Both the position numbers and the translations under genes were made by a program. From contig NZ_CP113060.1 in NCBI RefSeq assembly GCF_026625725.1, forward strand, positions 1,122,001 to 1,186,000: a DNA stretch of 64,000 nt. The letters run 5' to 3'. The stretch's first letter is position 1. Each line of letters starts with the position of its first letter. The DNA is from Pseudomonas sp. SL4(2022). GTDB taxonomy: Bacteria; Pseudomonadota; Gammaproteobacteria; Pseudomonadales; Pseudomonadaceae. Positions 49,464 through 58,645 of the stretch are shown here, in pieces. Under the pieces are notes generated by a model that saw only the letters and a program-made list of their open reading frames with translations, was not told where the DNA came from and ran no database searches.

Positions 49464-50435
49464 CTAGGTTTTTTCACCCAACTTATGCCGCGCGGCATAC
49501 AGGCATACCAACTCCATCGCCACGGTGGCGCCCGCCAGTGCGGTAACTTCGGCGTGGTCGTAGGGCGGCGACACTTCCACCACATCCATGCCGACCAGAT
49601 TGATCCCGCGCAGGGCGCGGAGAATTTCCAACGCCTGATGCGTGCTCAGGCCGCCGCACACCGGCGTGCCGGTGCCCGGGGCGAAGGCTGGGTCGAGGCA
49701 GTCGATATCAAAGGTCAGGTACACCGGGTGATCACCGACCCGCGCGCGGATTTGCGCGGCGATCTGCTCCGGCGTGCTGCGGTGCACCTGACGCGCATCC
49801 AGCACCTGAAAGCCCATCACGTCGTCATTGGTGGTACGCAGGCCAATTTGCACCGAGCGCGAAGGATCGACCAGCCCTTCACGGGCCGCGTGGTAGAACA
49901 TAGTGCCGTGGCTGACGCCTTGCTCGCTGTCATCACTGTCCGGCCAGGTGTCGCTGTGGGCATCGAAGTGCACCAATGACAGCGTGCCGTGTTTACGCGC
50001 ATGGGCCTTGAGCAGCGGGTAGCTGATGAAGTGATCGCCGCCCAAGGTGAGCATGGCGCAACCGGCCTGCACGATATGCTCGGCGTGCGCCTCGATGGCC
50101 GCCGGAATCTTGTGCGGCAGGGCGTGATCGAAATTGCAGTCGCCGTAGTCGATCACCGCCAGGTGATCGAAGGGGTCGAACTCCCAGGGGTAATGCCGCT
50201 CCCAGGCGCTGGTGATCGATGCCGCGCGAATCGCCCGCGGACCGAAGCGGGTGCCGGGGCGGTTGGTGGTGGCGGTGTCGAAGGGCACGCCGCTGACCAC
50301 CAGATCCACGCCGGCTAGGTCGCGACTGTAACGCCGGCGCATAAAACTGGTGACGCCCGCATAGGTCGGCTCGGAGAAGGTGCCGTAGAGGCTGTCGCGG
50401 GTGAAGGCCAGGTCGTTGCCGTTGAATGCTTCCAT
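49464..50435 (-). CDS. Ureohydrolase: agmatinase or guanidinobutyrase
   Basis: From the ATG at 50435 the product is 323 residues. The binuclear manganese site of the arginase family is complete: GGDHFIS, HFDAHSDT and TFDIDCLDPAFAPGTGTP. The last motif is of the agmatinase/guanidinobutyrase branch. Agmatinase gives putrescine; guanidinobutyrase gives 4-aminobutyrate; the sequence alone does not decide. It lies 10 bases after a polyamine-type binding protein and beside a LysR regulator, similar to gbuA-gbuR in P. aeruginosa. Confidence 0.88.
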   Translation of the reverse strand: MEAFNGNDLAFTRDSLYGTFSEPTYAGVTSFMRRRYSRDLAGVDLVVSGVPFDTATTNRPGTRFGPRAIRAASITSAWERHYPWEFDPFDHLAVIDYGDCNFDHALPHKIPAAIEAHAEHIVQAGCAMLTLGGDHFISYPLLKAHARKHGTLSLVHFDAHSDTWPDSDDSEQGVSHGTMFYHAAREGLVDPSRSVQIGLRTTNDDVMGFQVLDARQVHRSTPEQIAAQIRARVGDHPVYLTFDIDCLDPAFAPGTGTPVCGGLSTHQALEILRALRGINLVGMDVVEVSPPYDHAEVTALAGATVAMELVCLYAARHKLGEKT

Positions 50436-50445
50436 TGCCTTGTCC

Positions 50446-51525
50446 TCAATACTGACTGCGGAAAGTGGTCCAGATGCGCGTGCGTTCACGTTGTTGGCGC
50501 AGCGGCATCAATTGCTCGGCAAACAGGCGTGCGCGCACCGCTTCACCGGGGTAGATATCGGCATCGCCGCTGATCGCCGGGTCAACCAGCGCCGTGGCAG
50601 CCTGGTTGGCGTTGGCGAAGAACACGTTGTTGGTCAGCTCGGCGATGGCCTCGGGGCGCAGCATGTAATCGATAAAGGCGTGGGCGGCCTTGGGGTGCGG
50701 CGCATCGGCCGGGATGGCCATGGTGTCGAACCACAGCAGCGTGCCTTCACGCGGGATGCGGTACTGCACCTCGAACGGCTGCTTGGCCTCAGCGGCGTTG
50801 GCCGCGGCCATGTAGGCGTCGCCGTTGTAGGTCAGCGCCAGGCAGATTTCGCCCTTGGCCAGGTCATTGATATGCCGGCCGGCGCCGACGTAACGCAGGT
50901 TCGGTTGCAGCTGGGTGAGCAGCTGCGCCACCGCATCGAGGTCGGCGCGGTCGCTGCTGTAAGGGTCTTTGCCGAGGTAGTTGAGGGCAATGCTGATTAC
51001 TTCCTGCGGCGAGTCGATCACCGCGATGCCGCAGTCCTTGAGCTTGCTGGCGTACTCGGGCTTGAACAGCAGATCCAGGCTGTTCAGCGGCACGCCGGGC
51101 AAACGCTTTTCGAGCGCCTGAAGGTTGAAACCCACGCCAACCGTGCCCCAGGTGTACGGCAGGCCGAACTGGTTGCCGGGGTCGGCACTGGCGAGCTTGC
51201 TCAGCAGCGCCGAGTCGAGGTTCTGCAGATGCGGCAGTTGCGTGCGATCCAGCGGTTGCACGGCCTTGGCCTGAATCGCCCGAGCCAGGCCGCTGGAAGC
51301 CGGGAAGACGACGTCATAACCGCTGCCGCCGGTGAGCAGTTTGCTGTCCAGGGCTTCGGCACTGTCGAAGATGTCGTATTTGACCGTGATCCCGGTTTCA
51401 TCCTTGAAGCGCTGCAGGGCTTGCTCCGGCAGGTAGGCGGACCAACTGTACAGGTTCAGGGCTTTTTCTTCGGCCTGAGCGGCGAAGGCGCAACACAGCA
51501 GCAACGGAGCAAGGGCCTGACGCAT
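50446..51525 (-). CDS. Periplasmic polyamine-type substrate-binding protein (PotD/PotF-like)
   Basis: From the ATG at 51525 the product is 359 residues with a signal peptide ending AAQAEE (about residue 19). The PotD/PotF pattern is clear: LNLYSWSAYLPEQAL, YDIFDSAEALDSKLL, TWGTVGVGFN and an Asp/Trp-rich pocket region. It should bind a polyamine or related cation for ABC transport, but the ATPase and permease genes are absent, so it may use another system. It is co-transcribed with the ureohydrolase. Confidence 0.88.
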   Translation of the reverse strand: MRQALAPLLLCCAFAAQAEEKALNLYSWSAYLPEQALQRFKDETGITVKYDIFDSAEALDSKLLTGGSGYDVVFPASSGLARAIQAKAVQPLDRTQLPHLQNLDSALLSKLASADPGNQFGLPYTWGTVGVGFNLQALEKRLPGVPLNSLDLLFKPEYASKLKDCGIAVIDSPQEVISIALNYLGKDPYSSDRADLDAVAQLLTQLQPNLRYVGAGRHINDLAKGEICLALTYNGDAYMAAANAAEAKQPFEVQYRIPREGTLLWFDTMAIPADAPHPKAAHAFIDYMLRPEAIAELTNNVFFANANQAATALVDPAISGDADIYPGEAVRARLFAEQLMPLRQQRERTRIWTTFRSQY

Positions 51526-51638
51526 GGGAATGACCTCGGTAAAGGGGTGAGCTGAGCACATCCTGCCTGCCGGTTTGCTTAGCTTAAATATGAAGTGTTC
51601 TACTCTGGCATCGACATACATCAATGTTAGGCCCTGCC

Positions 51639-52553
51639 ATGCTCAGCCAGTTACGCGACCTCGACCTGCAGTTGCTACGCCTGTTCGTCACCGTGGTGGA
51701 GTGCGGCGGTTTCAGTGCCGCCCAGGGCGAACTGGGGATTGGCCAATCGACCATCAGCACGCAGATGGCCAAACTGGAAACCCGCCTGGGCTTTCGCCTG
51801 TGCGAGCGCGGCAAGGCGGGCTTTCGCCTGACGCCCAAGGGTGAGCAGGTGCTGAGCGCCACACGCCGACTGTTCAGCGCCATCGACACCTTCAAGGACG
51901 AGGCCCAGGGCATGGCCGACAAGCTGCTCGGTGAGCTGCGCATCGGCCTGTCCGAAGGGCTGGCCGCGCAGGTGCTGGAACAGGTGGCCGAGGCCATCCA
52001 GCGCTTTCGCGCACGCAACCAGGCGGTGCAGATCGAACTGCTGACTGCCATGCCCGCCGAACTGGAGCGCCGCCTGTTGCAGAACCAGCTGCACCTGGCC
52101 ATCGGCTACTTCTCCGGCAACCAGAATGCACTGGACTATCACCCACTGTTTCACGAACGTCAGGTGCTCTACTGCGCCGCTGAGCATCCGCTGTTCAGCC
52201 GCCGACAGATCAGCCAGGCCGACCTGCAGCAGGCGGACAGCGTGCGCCACCCCTACCGCTTTGTGAAGGCGCGCGAGCCGTTGCAGAGCAGTACCAGTTC
52301 GGCACAGACCGAACAGGTCGACGGCGCCCTGGCCTTTATCCTGTCCGGCAGGCACATCGGCTACCTGCCCGTGCACATCGCCGCCCCCTGGCAGGCCGCC
52401 GGGCGCCTGCGCGCGATCGAAGCCGACAGCCTGGGCTTCGACGTGCAGTTCCACCTGGCCAGCCACCGCGGCCAGTATCCTGGCGATGCGCAGCGGGCGT
52501 TTGTCGAAGACCTGCTACGGGCGTTCAGCGCCAGCCCATCGGCCAGCCCTTAA
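51639..52553 (+). CDS. LysR-family transcription regulator
   Basis: From the ATG at 51639 (AGG 7 bases upstream) the product is 304 residues; an ATG at 51624 is an alternative. The N-terminal HTH (LLRLFVTVVECGGFSAAQGELGIGQSTISTQMAKLE) and the C-terminal effector-binding domain are standard. It is divergent from the binding protein and ureohydrolase, so it likely controls them in response to a guanidino compound or polyamine. Confidence 0.92.
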   Translation: MLSQLRDLDLQLLRLFVTVVECGGFSAAQGELGIGQSTISTQMAKLETRLGFRLCERGKAGFRLTPKGEQVLSATRRLFSAIDTFKDEAQGMADKLLGELRIGLSEGLAAQVLEQVAEAIQRFRARNQAVQIELLTAMPAELERRLLQNQLHLAIGYFSGNQNALDYHPLFHERQVLYCAAEHPLFSRRQISQADLQQADSVRHPYRFVKAREPLQSSTSSAQTEQVDGALAFILSGRHIGYLPVHIAAPWQAAGRLRAIEADSLGFDVQFHLASHRGQYPGDAQRAFVEDLLRAFSASPSASP

Positions 52554-52753
52554 CGCCGCTGCACAGGCTCATGCACAGGCGCCTGCCGCAACTGCTTACT
52601 CAGGCGGTCAATGGCGGCAATCGTCTGGCTGATGTCGCGGTGGATGCTCGGCACGCCCAGGCACGGCCAGGGCGATGCGTCAGCCGATAGCGGCTCGGCC
52701 TCCAGTTGCAGCTGTGGGTCGAAGAGATCGTGGGTCAGGGGAAGCAGGTGCAT
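52550..52753 (-). CDS. Small hypothetical protein
   Basis: From the ATG at 52753 (AAGGAG 7 bases upstream) the product is 67 residues, soluble, with Pro- and Leu-rich N terminus and a helical end (ISQTIAAIDRLSKQL). It overlaps the LysR stop on the other strand. The strong ribosome site is the best evidence that it is real. No family is recognised. Confidence 0.5.
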   Translation of the reverse strand: MHLLPLTHDLFDPQLQLEAEPLSADASPWPCLGVPSIHRDISQTIAAIDRLSKQLRQAPVHEPVQRR

Positions 52754-52930
52754 GACAGACTCCTTGCCGGACAACCCGGCGTGACGGTTAAGGTCAGGAG
52801 GCAGTAAACAAGTGGCCAATCGGCCTAGCGGCAAGTCTTGTTGCTATGGCCCAAGCATCGGCGCCCGAAGTGACAGGTTGATGACCGCGCGGAGCCTGCC
52901 TGTTCAGACTCCGCCGCGAAGCCAGCGGCG

Positions 52931-54868
52931 TCAACCCACCTGCGCGCCATTGGTCGCATGCAGCAGTGGCGGGATCGGACAGTCCAGCAGGTCAGCCACC
53001 GCGCGCAGCAACTCGGCCTCGGCCACCTCGATACGCCCATCATGCTCAATGCAGCGCGCCATGGCCTTGAGCAGCCGTGGTTTCTGCAAGGGCTGCAGCT
53101 GGTTAAGCCGTTTGAGGGCGGCCTCCAAGGCTTTCAGATCGCACTGCGCTGCCGGTAGCAGGTTAAGCGCGTTATACGGCAGTTCGCCCGCCGCCTTTGC
53201 CAACGCTGCTTGCGCCTGGTCCGGCGGCACATTGCCGGCATGGGCCAGAAACGACAGCAACACCTGAGCGTCATCCAGCACTTCCAGCAGGTGAAAATGC
53301 CCACTGAGCCGCCGACTGGGGGCCAGGTTGCGCTCGACGATGCGCAGCAAGGTCCATTCCAGCAGCTCAACCTGGCCATCGGCACGGATCAGCCGTGCCA
53401 TCACCGCACACAACGCGGCCGCCTGCTCGGCGCCCAGCTGCTTGAGCGCCGGCATGGCCAGGTCCAGCAGGGTCAACCGTTGGTTGCCTGGCAACTGGCG
53501 CAGCGGTTGTTCCAGCGCCTGCACATGTTCCATCAACTCGGCGCTGAGCAGTGGCTTGAGCATCTGCAGTTGCTGGTCACGCAAGGGCGTCACAGGCGCC
53601 AGCAACAAGCCATAGACCAAGGCCTGTGCGCCGCTGCCATGGTGCGCGGCCTGACGCAGCGCCGGGTGCAGCTCATCCAGCACTTTATGCGCCTGCTGCA
53701 GGTGGGCCGCACGTGGCTCCCCAATGCTGGCGATGGCCGCCGTGGCCGAGGCGGCGCTAAAGCCGGTCAAGGCCTGATCCCAGCCCTGGGCCACAGCACG
53801 TTGGTCTGCCGTGGCATCGGCAGGCAGCAGACTGAGGATCGAGACATCCGGGTAGCGCCCATCCCACTCCGGCGTGACGCGACGAATCCGCTCATCCAAT
53901 GGCGGATGGGTCGCCAGCATGCCCTCCAGCGCCCGGCTGATACCGGCGGCGAAGTACATATGACTGAACTCGGCCGCATGTCCGGCGCGCAATTGCGAGC
54001 CATACTGGTTGCCGCCGATCTTCTGCAGCGCCCCGGCAATGCTCTGTGGATTGCGGGTGAACTGCACCGCCGAGGCATCGGCGAGAAACTCGCGCTGCCG
54101 GCTCACGGCAGCCTTGATCAGGCTGCCGAAGAACGTCCCGGCATAACCGAGCAGCCACAAGGTAGCGCCCACCGCGATGATCGCCGCCGCCGAATTGTCA
54201 CGACTGGAGCGCGAACTGCTGCGGGAGCTGCTACGCAGCAGAAACCCACCGATCAGCCCCAGCAACAGAATGCCGTGCAGCACCGCCACCAGGCGTGTGT
54301 TGAGGCGCATATCGCCGTGGAAGATATGGCTGAACTCATGGGCAATCACCCCCTGCAGCTCTTCACGCGAGAGCAGGCTAACCGCCCCACGGGTAATTCC
54401 GATCACCGCATCCTGCGGCGTGAGGCCAGCGGCAAAGGCGTTAATGCCCGCATCATCCAGCACATACACCGGAGGCACTGGCGTGCCCGAGGCCAGGGCC
54501 ATCTCCTCCACAACATTGAGCAGGCGCTGTTCTTCCAGGCTCTGTGGCGCGAGGTTGATCAACCGCCCACCCAGCCTTTCGGCCACTGCCTTGCCGCCGC
54601 GACTGAGCTGCAACCCCTTGTAGACACTGCCCAGCAGCACCACGCCGATTACGACCAGCGCGACCATCGCCACCTGCGGCCAACTGGGCAGTAACGTGCG
54701 CGGTCCATCCAGCAAGCCGAGAGACTGCGGGTCAGGACCGAATACCTGCCAGACCACGCCCAACGCCAGGCTGGTCAAACTGATCAAGCTGAGTACCGCC
54801 AGCACCATCAGGATCAGCAGGCGGCCGCTGTTACGCCGGGCGCGATCCTGTTGCTCGAAGAAATTCAT
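52931..54868 (-). CDS. M48-family membrane zinc metallopeptidase (HtpX-like, extended)
   Basis: The 645-residue product has two N-terminal membrane segments (about 17-40 and 65-85), the zinc motif HEFSH (about residues 177-181), further membrane segments near 195 and 235, and the third ligand in QREFLADASA. After the protease (about residue 340) comes a 300-residue helical domain of unknown role with a TerB-like tail. It probably degrades membrane proteins. It is 12 bases after lemA, a recurring pair. Confidence 0.9.
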   Translation of the reverse strand: MNFFEQQDRARRNSGRLLILMVLAVLSLISLTSLALGVVWQVFGPDPQSLGLLDGPRTLLPSWPQVAMVALVVIGVVLLGSVYKGLQLSRGGKAVAERLGGRLINLAPQSLEEQRLLNVVEEMALASGTPVPPVYVLDDAGINAFAAGLTPQDAVIGITRGAVSLLSREELQGVIAHEFSHIFHGDMRLNTRLVAVLHGILLLGLIGGFLLRSSSRSSSRSSRDNSAAAIIAVGATLWLLGYAGTFFGSLIKAAVSRQREFLADASAVQFTRNPQSIAGALQKIGGNQYGSQLRAGHAAEFSHMYFAAGISRALEGMLATHPPLDERIRRVTPEWDGRYPDVSILSLLPADATADQRAVAQGWDQALTGFSAASATAAIASIGEPRAAHLQQAHKVLDELHPALRQAAHHGSGAQALVYGLLLAPVTPLRDQQLQMLKPLLSAELMEHVQALEQPLRQLPGNQRLTLLDLAMPALKQLGAEQAAALCAVMARLIRADGQVELLEWTLLRIVERNLAPSRRLSGHFHLLEVLDDAQVLLSFLAHAGNVPPDQAQAALAKAAGELPYNALNLLPAAQCDLKALEAALKRLNQLQPLQKPRLLKAMARCIEHDGRIEVAEAELLRAVADLLDCPIPPLLHATNGAQVG

Positions 54869-54880
54869 CCCTGAGAGTCC

Positions 54881-55477
54881 TTAGAACGATACCTTCGGCG
54901 CTTCCTGAATCGCCGCGCTGTCGGCGAACTCCAGCAGGCTGGCGTCCTGGGCGTGGCCAAAGCTGGCAGCCAGCAATACCGGTGGAAACGCCTGCTTGTA
55001 GGTGTTGTAGGCCATAACTGCATCGTTGAACGCCTGGCGGGCAAAGGCCACCTTGTTCTCGGTGCTGCTCAGCTCTTCACTGAGCTGCTGCATATTGGTC
55101 GACGCCTTGAGGTCCGGGTAAGCCTCCAGGGTCACGTTCAGGCGACCCAGGGCACTGTTCAGCAGCCCTTCCGCGCCGCCCAGCTGCGCCATGCTCTGCG
55201 CGTTGCCCGGCTGCGCAGAAGCAGCCTTGAGCCCGGTCACGGCATTGTTGCGCGCGGCAATCACCGCCTCCAGCGTCTCGCGCTCATGCGCCATGTAGCC
55301 CTTGGCGGTTTCCACCAGGTTGGGGATCAGGTCATAACGGCGTTTGAGCTGCACCTCGATCTGCGCAAAGGCGTTTTGAAAACGATTACGCAGGGTCACC
55401 AACTGGTTGTAGATGCCAATCACGTAAAAGATCAGCGCCGCGACAACAGCCAGGAAAATCAGCGTGGAAATGGACAT
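54881..55477 (-). CDS. lemA: LemA family protein
   Basis: The 198-residue product has a short N-terminal tail, one membrane segment (about residues 5-25) and a helical LemA domain with YNQLVTLRNRFQNAFAQIEVQLKRR and RYDLIPNLVETAKGY (overlapping pieces at about 23-62). LemA-M48 pairs are frequent; LemA may act as cofactor or substrate adaptor of the protease. This LemA is unrelated to the GacS sensor once also called LemA. Confidence 0.92.
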   Translation of the reverse strand: MSISTLIFLAVVAALIFYVIGIYNQLVTLRNRFQNAFAQIEVQLKRRYDLIPNLVETAKGYMAHERETLEAVIAARNNAVTGLKAASAQPGNAQSMAQLGGAEGLLNSALGRLNVTLEAYPDLKASTNMQQLSEELSSTENKVAFARQAFNDAVMAYNTYKQAFPPVLLAASFGHAQDASLLEFADSAAIQEAPKVSF

Positions 55478-55647
55478 GGGGAAATCCTTATCAGCATGCG
55501 AGAAAAAGCAGATGGTAGCGGAAAAGTGTCGCAGCGAATGCTCAACGGCACAAAACTACACCCCCTGAACCTAGGCGTGGCCAACCTGGTGCTTGGCTTA
55601 TGCGGTGGTATCCAGATGCCGCATGGTGGATAAATCCCTTGGCAAAA

Positions 55648-55663
55648 TAGACCGACCGGTCTA
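55648..55663. promoter_or_regulatory. TetR operator palindrome
   Basis: TAGACCG-AC-CGGTCTA is a perfect 7-base inverted repeat 12 bases before the TetR start. It has the form of a TetR/AcrR operator and probably mediates autorepression of the operon. Confidence 0.7.
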
Positions 55664-55674
55664 TATATTCACCT

Positions 55675-56265
55675 ATGAAAAAGATCTCGACCCGCGACAA
55701 ACTGATCCACGCCATGGCCGACGCCCTGCAGCGCAAAGGCCTGCACGGTGTTGGCCTGAATGAACTGCTGGAGGTAGCCGGCGCGCCCAAGGGCAGCCTT
55801 TATCACCACTTCCCCGGCGGCAAGAGTGAGCTGGCGGTGGCGGCTATTGACCATATCAGCCGGCATATCGACAGCCTGTTCAGCCAGCTCTTTACCCAGC
55901 AGCCAGACCCGCTCAAGGCGCTGCATAACTGGCTGCAGGGTGCACTGCAGCAGCTGGAAAACAGCCAGTTCGAGCGTGGTTGCCCGCTGGCCACCATCGC
56001 CCTGGAAAGCGGCCCGGAAGATGTGGAGATTCGCGCCGCACTGCAGCGCAGTTTTACCGCCGTGCGCCAGGCGTTGAGTGTGCAGCTGCATGCCTACGGC
56101 TATCCCCGCGAGCAGGCGGATAACCTCGCTGCACTGTTTGTCGCGCTGTATGAAGGCGGGCTGCTGCAAGCCCGCGTTGCTGGCAGCAGCGAGCCGCTCA
56201 AGCGTGCCGCGACTGCCCTGTTCAACCTGACCCGCGAACAGTTTCCGGGAGGAGCCTACCCATGA
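55675..56265 (+). CDS. TetR/AcrR-family repressor
   Basis: The 196-residue product has an N-terminal HTH (HGVGLNELLEVAGAPKGSLYHHFPGGKSEL, about residues 23-52) and a C-terminal ligand domain of the type found in YxaF/LmrA-like TetR proteins. Its stop overlaps the start of an alpha/beta hydrolase by four bases, so it controls an operon that includes itself. The inducer is unknown. Confidence 0.92.
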   Translation: MKKISTRDKLIHAMADALQRKGLHGVGLNELLEVAGAPKGSLYHHFPGGKSELAVAAIDHISRHIDSLFSQLFTQQPDPLKALHNWLQGALQQLENSQFERGCPLATIALESGPEDVEIRAALQRSFTAVRQALSVQLHAYGYPREQADNLAALFVALYEGGLLQARVAGSSEPLKRAATALFNLTREQFPGGAYP

Positions 56266-57146
56266 GCCTCAATACCCCTGCCATCCTTAGTGAAACCGTG
56301 CAGTTGCCGGCACTCGACGGTTATCCGCTCACCGCTACCCTGTATCACGCCCCAGAGCCGGTCGCGCAGCTGGTGATTGCCGGTGCCACTGGCGTGCCGC
56401 AGGGCTTCTATCGACGCTTTGCCGAGTACGCGGCGCAGCGCGGCTACAGCACCCTGACCCTCGACTATCGCGGCATCGGCCAGTCGAAGCCGGCCAGCCT
56501 GCGTGGCTTCAAGATGGACTACCTGGATTGGGCCCACCTTGACCTGGCCGCTGCCGTCGATCAGCACCGTCATCCGCAGCGGCCGCTGTATATGGTGGGC
56601 CACTCCTTTGGCGGGCATGCCTTCGGCCTGTTGCCGAACCACGATCAGGTTCAGGGCTTCTACACCTTCGGCACAGGTGCCGGCTGGCACGGCTGGATGC
56701 CCAAGACCGAGCAGCTGCGTGTGCTGACCATGTGGCGACTGATCGGCCCACTGATGACCCGTTACAAAGGTTACCTGGCCTGGAGCAGGCTGGGCATGGG
56801 CGAGGACTTGCCGCTCGGGGTTTACACCCAGTGGAAACGCTGGTGCAGCTACCCGCGCTACTTCTTCGAAGATCCGCAGATGCCAGGCCTCGCCGAGCGT
56901 TTCGCTCAGGTCAGCACGCCGATCATTGCCGCCAATGCGCTGGACGACCTGTGGGCCCCGCCCGCCTCGCGCGATGCCTTTATGGCAGCTTACAGTTCCG
57001 CGCCCTATCAAGCGCGCACCATCGACTCAACCGCCAGCATTGGCGCCATCGGCCATATGGGCTACTTTCGCCCAGCCGCACAGACGTTGTGGGATGACAC
57101 GCTGAACTGGTTTGCTGACCTGCAGGCGCAGCGCCAGGCTGCCTGA
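56262..57146 (+). CDS. Alpha/beta-fold hydrolase
   Basis: The 294-residue product has the alpha/beta-hydrolase core: LDYRGIGQS, the nucleophile elbow GHSFGG (Ser at about residue 112), a late Asp in ANALDDLWAPP and His in IGHMGYFRP. Substrate is unknown; the family is broad (esterases, lipases). It is the second gene in the TetR operon and is followed by a thioesterase, so acyl-ester metabolism is plausible. Confidence 0.88.
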   Translation: MSLNTPAILSETVQLPALDGYPLTATLYHAPEPVAQLVIAGATGVPQGFYRRFAEYAAQRGYSTLTLDYRGIGQSKPASLRGFKMDYLDWAHLDLAAAVDQHRHPQRPLYMVGHSFGGHAFGLLPNHDQVQGFYTFGTGAGWHGWMPKTEQLRVLTMWRLIGPLMTRYKGYLAWSRLGMGEDLPLGVYTQWKRWCSYPRYFFEDPQMPGLAERFAQVSTPIIAANALDDLWAPPASRDAFMAAYSSAPYQARTIDSTASIGAIGHMGYFRPAAQTLWDDTLNWFADLQAQRQAA

Positions 57147-57173
57147 ACAGCCCCAGCCAGAGAGGTGTCGCGG

Positions 57174-57581
57174 ATGAGCATGATCCCCGCAGGCTTTACA
57201 CCGCTGTTTCGCAGCAGCCCCTTTCTGGATCTGCTCGGGCCGATCTACAACCAGCGCAGCGATACAGGCCTGGTGATCGGCCTGCGCGCTGAGGCCAAAC
57301 ACTGCAATGCCCGCGGCTTGGTACACGGCGGCGTACTCAGCAGCCTGGCGGATGTTGCCCTGGGCTATAACAGCGCCTTCGCCGAAGAGCCGCCAACCCC
57401 GCTGGTCACCAGCAGCCTGACCATCGACTACGTCGGTACCGCCAAACTCGGCGACTGGATAACCATCGAAACCGATGTGCAAAAGGTCGGAAAGAGCCTG
57501 GCGTTTGCCAATTGCTACTTTGTCGTCGAATCGGTGCGAATTGCTCGGGCGAGCGCGGTATTCAGCGTGCTCTCGCGTTGA
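57174..57581 (+). CDS. PaaI-type hotdog thioesterase
   Basis: From the ATG at 57174 (GAGAGG 8 bases upstream) the product is 135 residues with a hotdog fold: NARGLVHGGVLSSLADVALGY is the HGG-type active-site region (about residues 42-62). It should hydrolyse acyl-CoA thioesters. It is the third gene of the TetR operon. Confidence 0.88.
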   Translation: MSMIPAGFTPLFRSSPFLDLLGPIYNQRSDTGLVIGLRAEAKHCNARGLVHGGVLSSLADVALGYNSAFAEEPPTPLVTSSLTIDYVGTAKLGDWITIETDVQKVGKSLAFANCYFVVESVRIARASAVFSVLSR

Positions 57582-57661
57582 AAGCGCACACAGGATAGAC
57601 AGTGCACGCTGATGGCGGCCAGAAAGGGCCTGAAGGATAAACGCAAAAATACATGGGGCAG

Positions 57662-57788
57662 AAAAAAGAAAACCCCGCATTGCGGGGCCTTTGCAGACTG
57701 TTTGCTGACATCCTTGATCTGCTTGCCTTCCTGGCAGCTGTCCCACGTTTCCCTGTTGCTAAAGTGCGCTTCCTGCGCGACGTCCATG
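57662..57788 (-). ncRNA. rsmY: RsmY-type GacA-controlled small RNA
   Basis: On the minus strand, about 127 bases hold six GGA motifs, several in hairpin loops or AGGA/GGGA contexts, and the segment CGCGCAGGAAGCGC near the 5' end matches RsmY of P. aeruginosa as I know it. A -10-like TAATCT (57795-57800) precedes the start. A strong terminator CCCCGCAATGCGGGG with TTTTCTTTTTT ends it. RsmY sequesters RsmA/CsrA proteins and relieves repression of secondary metabolism and biofilm genes. The exact 5' end is estimated. Confidence 0.85.
57673..57687 (-). terminator. Terminator of rsmY
   Basis: CCCCGC-AAT-GCGGGG (minus strand) is followed by TTTTCTTTTTT. The direction of the T run shows that it serves a minus-strand transcript, which first suggested an RNA gene in this gap. 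Confidence 0.88.
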
Positions 57789-57844
57789 TGGGGCAGATTA
57801 GCCATCACCCGGCAGCGGGCATAGTGGCAATCGCCAGCACGCCG

Positions 57845-57862
57845 TGTAAGCCATGGCTTACA
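57845..57862. promoter_or_regulatory. GacA upstream activating sequence of rsmY
   Basis: TGTAAG-CCATGG-CTTACA is the exact GacA box (TGTAAG-N6-CTTACA), centred about 65 bases before the inferred start of the small RNA. This spacing is what is known for GacA-dependent rsmY and rsmZ promoters. Confidence 0.9.
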
Positions 57863-57982
57863 CACGTAAACACGGACAACCAAGCAACTGCTCGGCTTTA
57901 TTTTGTGACGCAGGTCTTGTTAGACTCGATCCTGTCTTACAAAAACAACAGACCCCGTCAACGGTGGTCACTGGGGCCATCC

Positions 57983-58639
57983 ATGCGCTCATTGCTTCTT
58001 GCCATCGGCTGCCTGACAGCCAGCATCAGCCCACTTGCATTCGCCAATGGGCAAAATCAGCTTTCCGATCCCAAAGCCGCCGTGCAACTGTTCTGGAGCC
58101 AAGTCTATGGCCAGGGCGGGACGTCGCTGTATTGCGGCAAGGCGTTCAGTGAAGAGAACGGTCAGTTCAAGGCCAGTCCGATCTACAGCAGCAAACAGCT
58201 GAAAAGCGCGCTGCGCTGCGTGACCGATCGCCAGTGCGGAATCATGAACCCGCGTTATGTCTACATGGCATCGGACCTGCACAACCTCTACCCCGCCATG
58301 ACCCGCGTCGAACTGGTGCGGCGCAATGCACAGTTCGGTGATCTGGATGACAGCGTACCGAGCAAGTTCGCCGACATCGGCTGTGACCTGAAAACCAGTT
58401 TCCAGCTCATAGAGCCACGCGATGAAGCCAAGGGCAATATCGCCCGGGCGATCTTCTACATGCACGTCGAATACGACTTGCCCATCGTCGGCCAAGTGCA
58501 GATGTACAAGAAGTGGCACCAGATAGACCCACCGGATGCCGAAGAAAAAGCGCGCAACGACAAGATTGCCGGCCTACAGGGCACGCGCAACCGCTTTATC
58601 GATAATCCCGAACTGGTCGAGCAGCAGATCAAAAACTGA
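57983..58639 (+). CDS. endA: Endonuclease I family secreted nuclease
   Basis: From the ATG at 57983 the product is 218 residues with a signal peptide ending LAFANG (about residue 22). The endonuclease I fold is supported by FWSQVYGQGGTSLYCGK, the conserved Cys residues and the metal-site segment EAKGNIARAIFYMHVEY (about residues 150-166). The protein is a periplasmic or secreted DNase. It is divergent from rsmY and ends near hutC on the opposite strand. Confidence 0.85.
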   Translation: MRSLLLAIGCLTASISPLAFANGQNQLSDPKAAVQLFWSQVYGQGGTSLYCGKAFSEENGQFKASPIYSSKQLKSALRCVTDRQCGIMNPRYVYMASDLHNLYPAMTRVELVRRNAQFGDLDDSVPSKFADIGCDLKTSFQLIEPRDEAKGNIARAIFYMHVEYDLPIVGQVQMYKKWHQIDPPDAEEKARNDKIAGLQGTRNRFIDNPELVEQQIKN

Positions 58640-58645
58640 TAGGCA

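Noticed and set aside
53210..54694. 494-codon plus-strand frame opposite the M48 protease
   Set aside because: It is Gln/Arg-rich, with no recognisable fold, and lies over the HEFSH protease gene.
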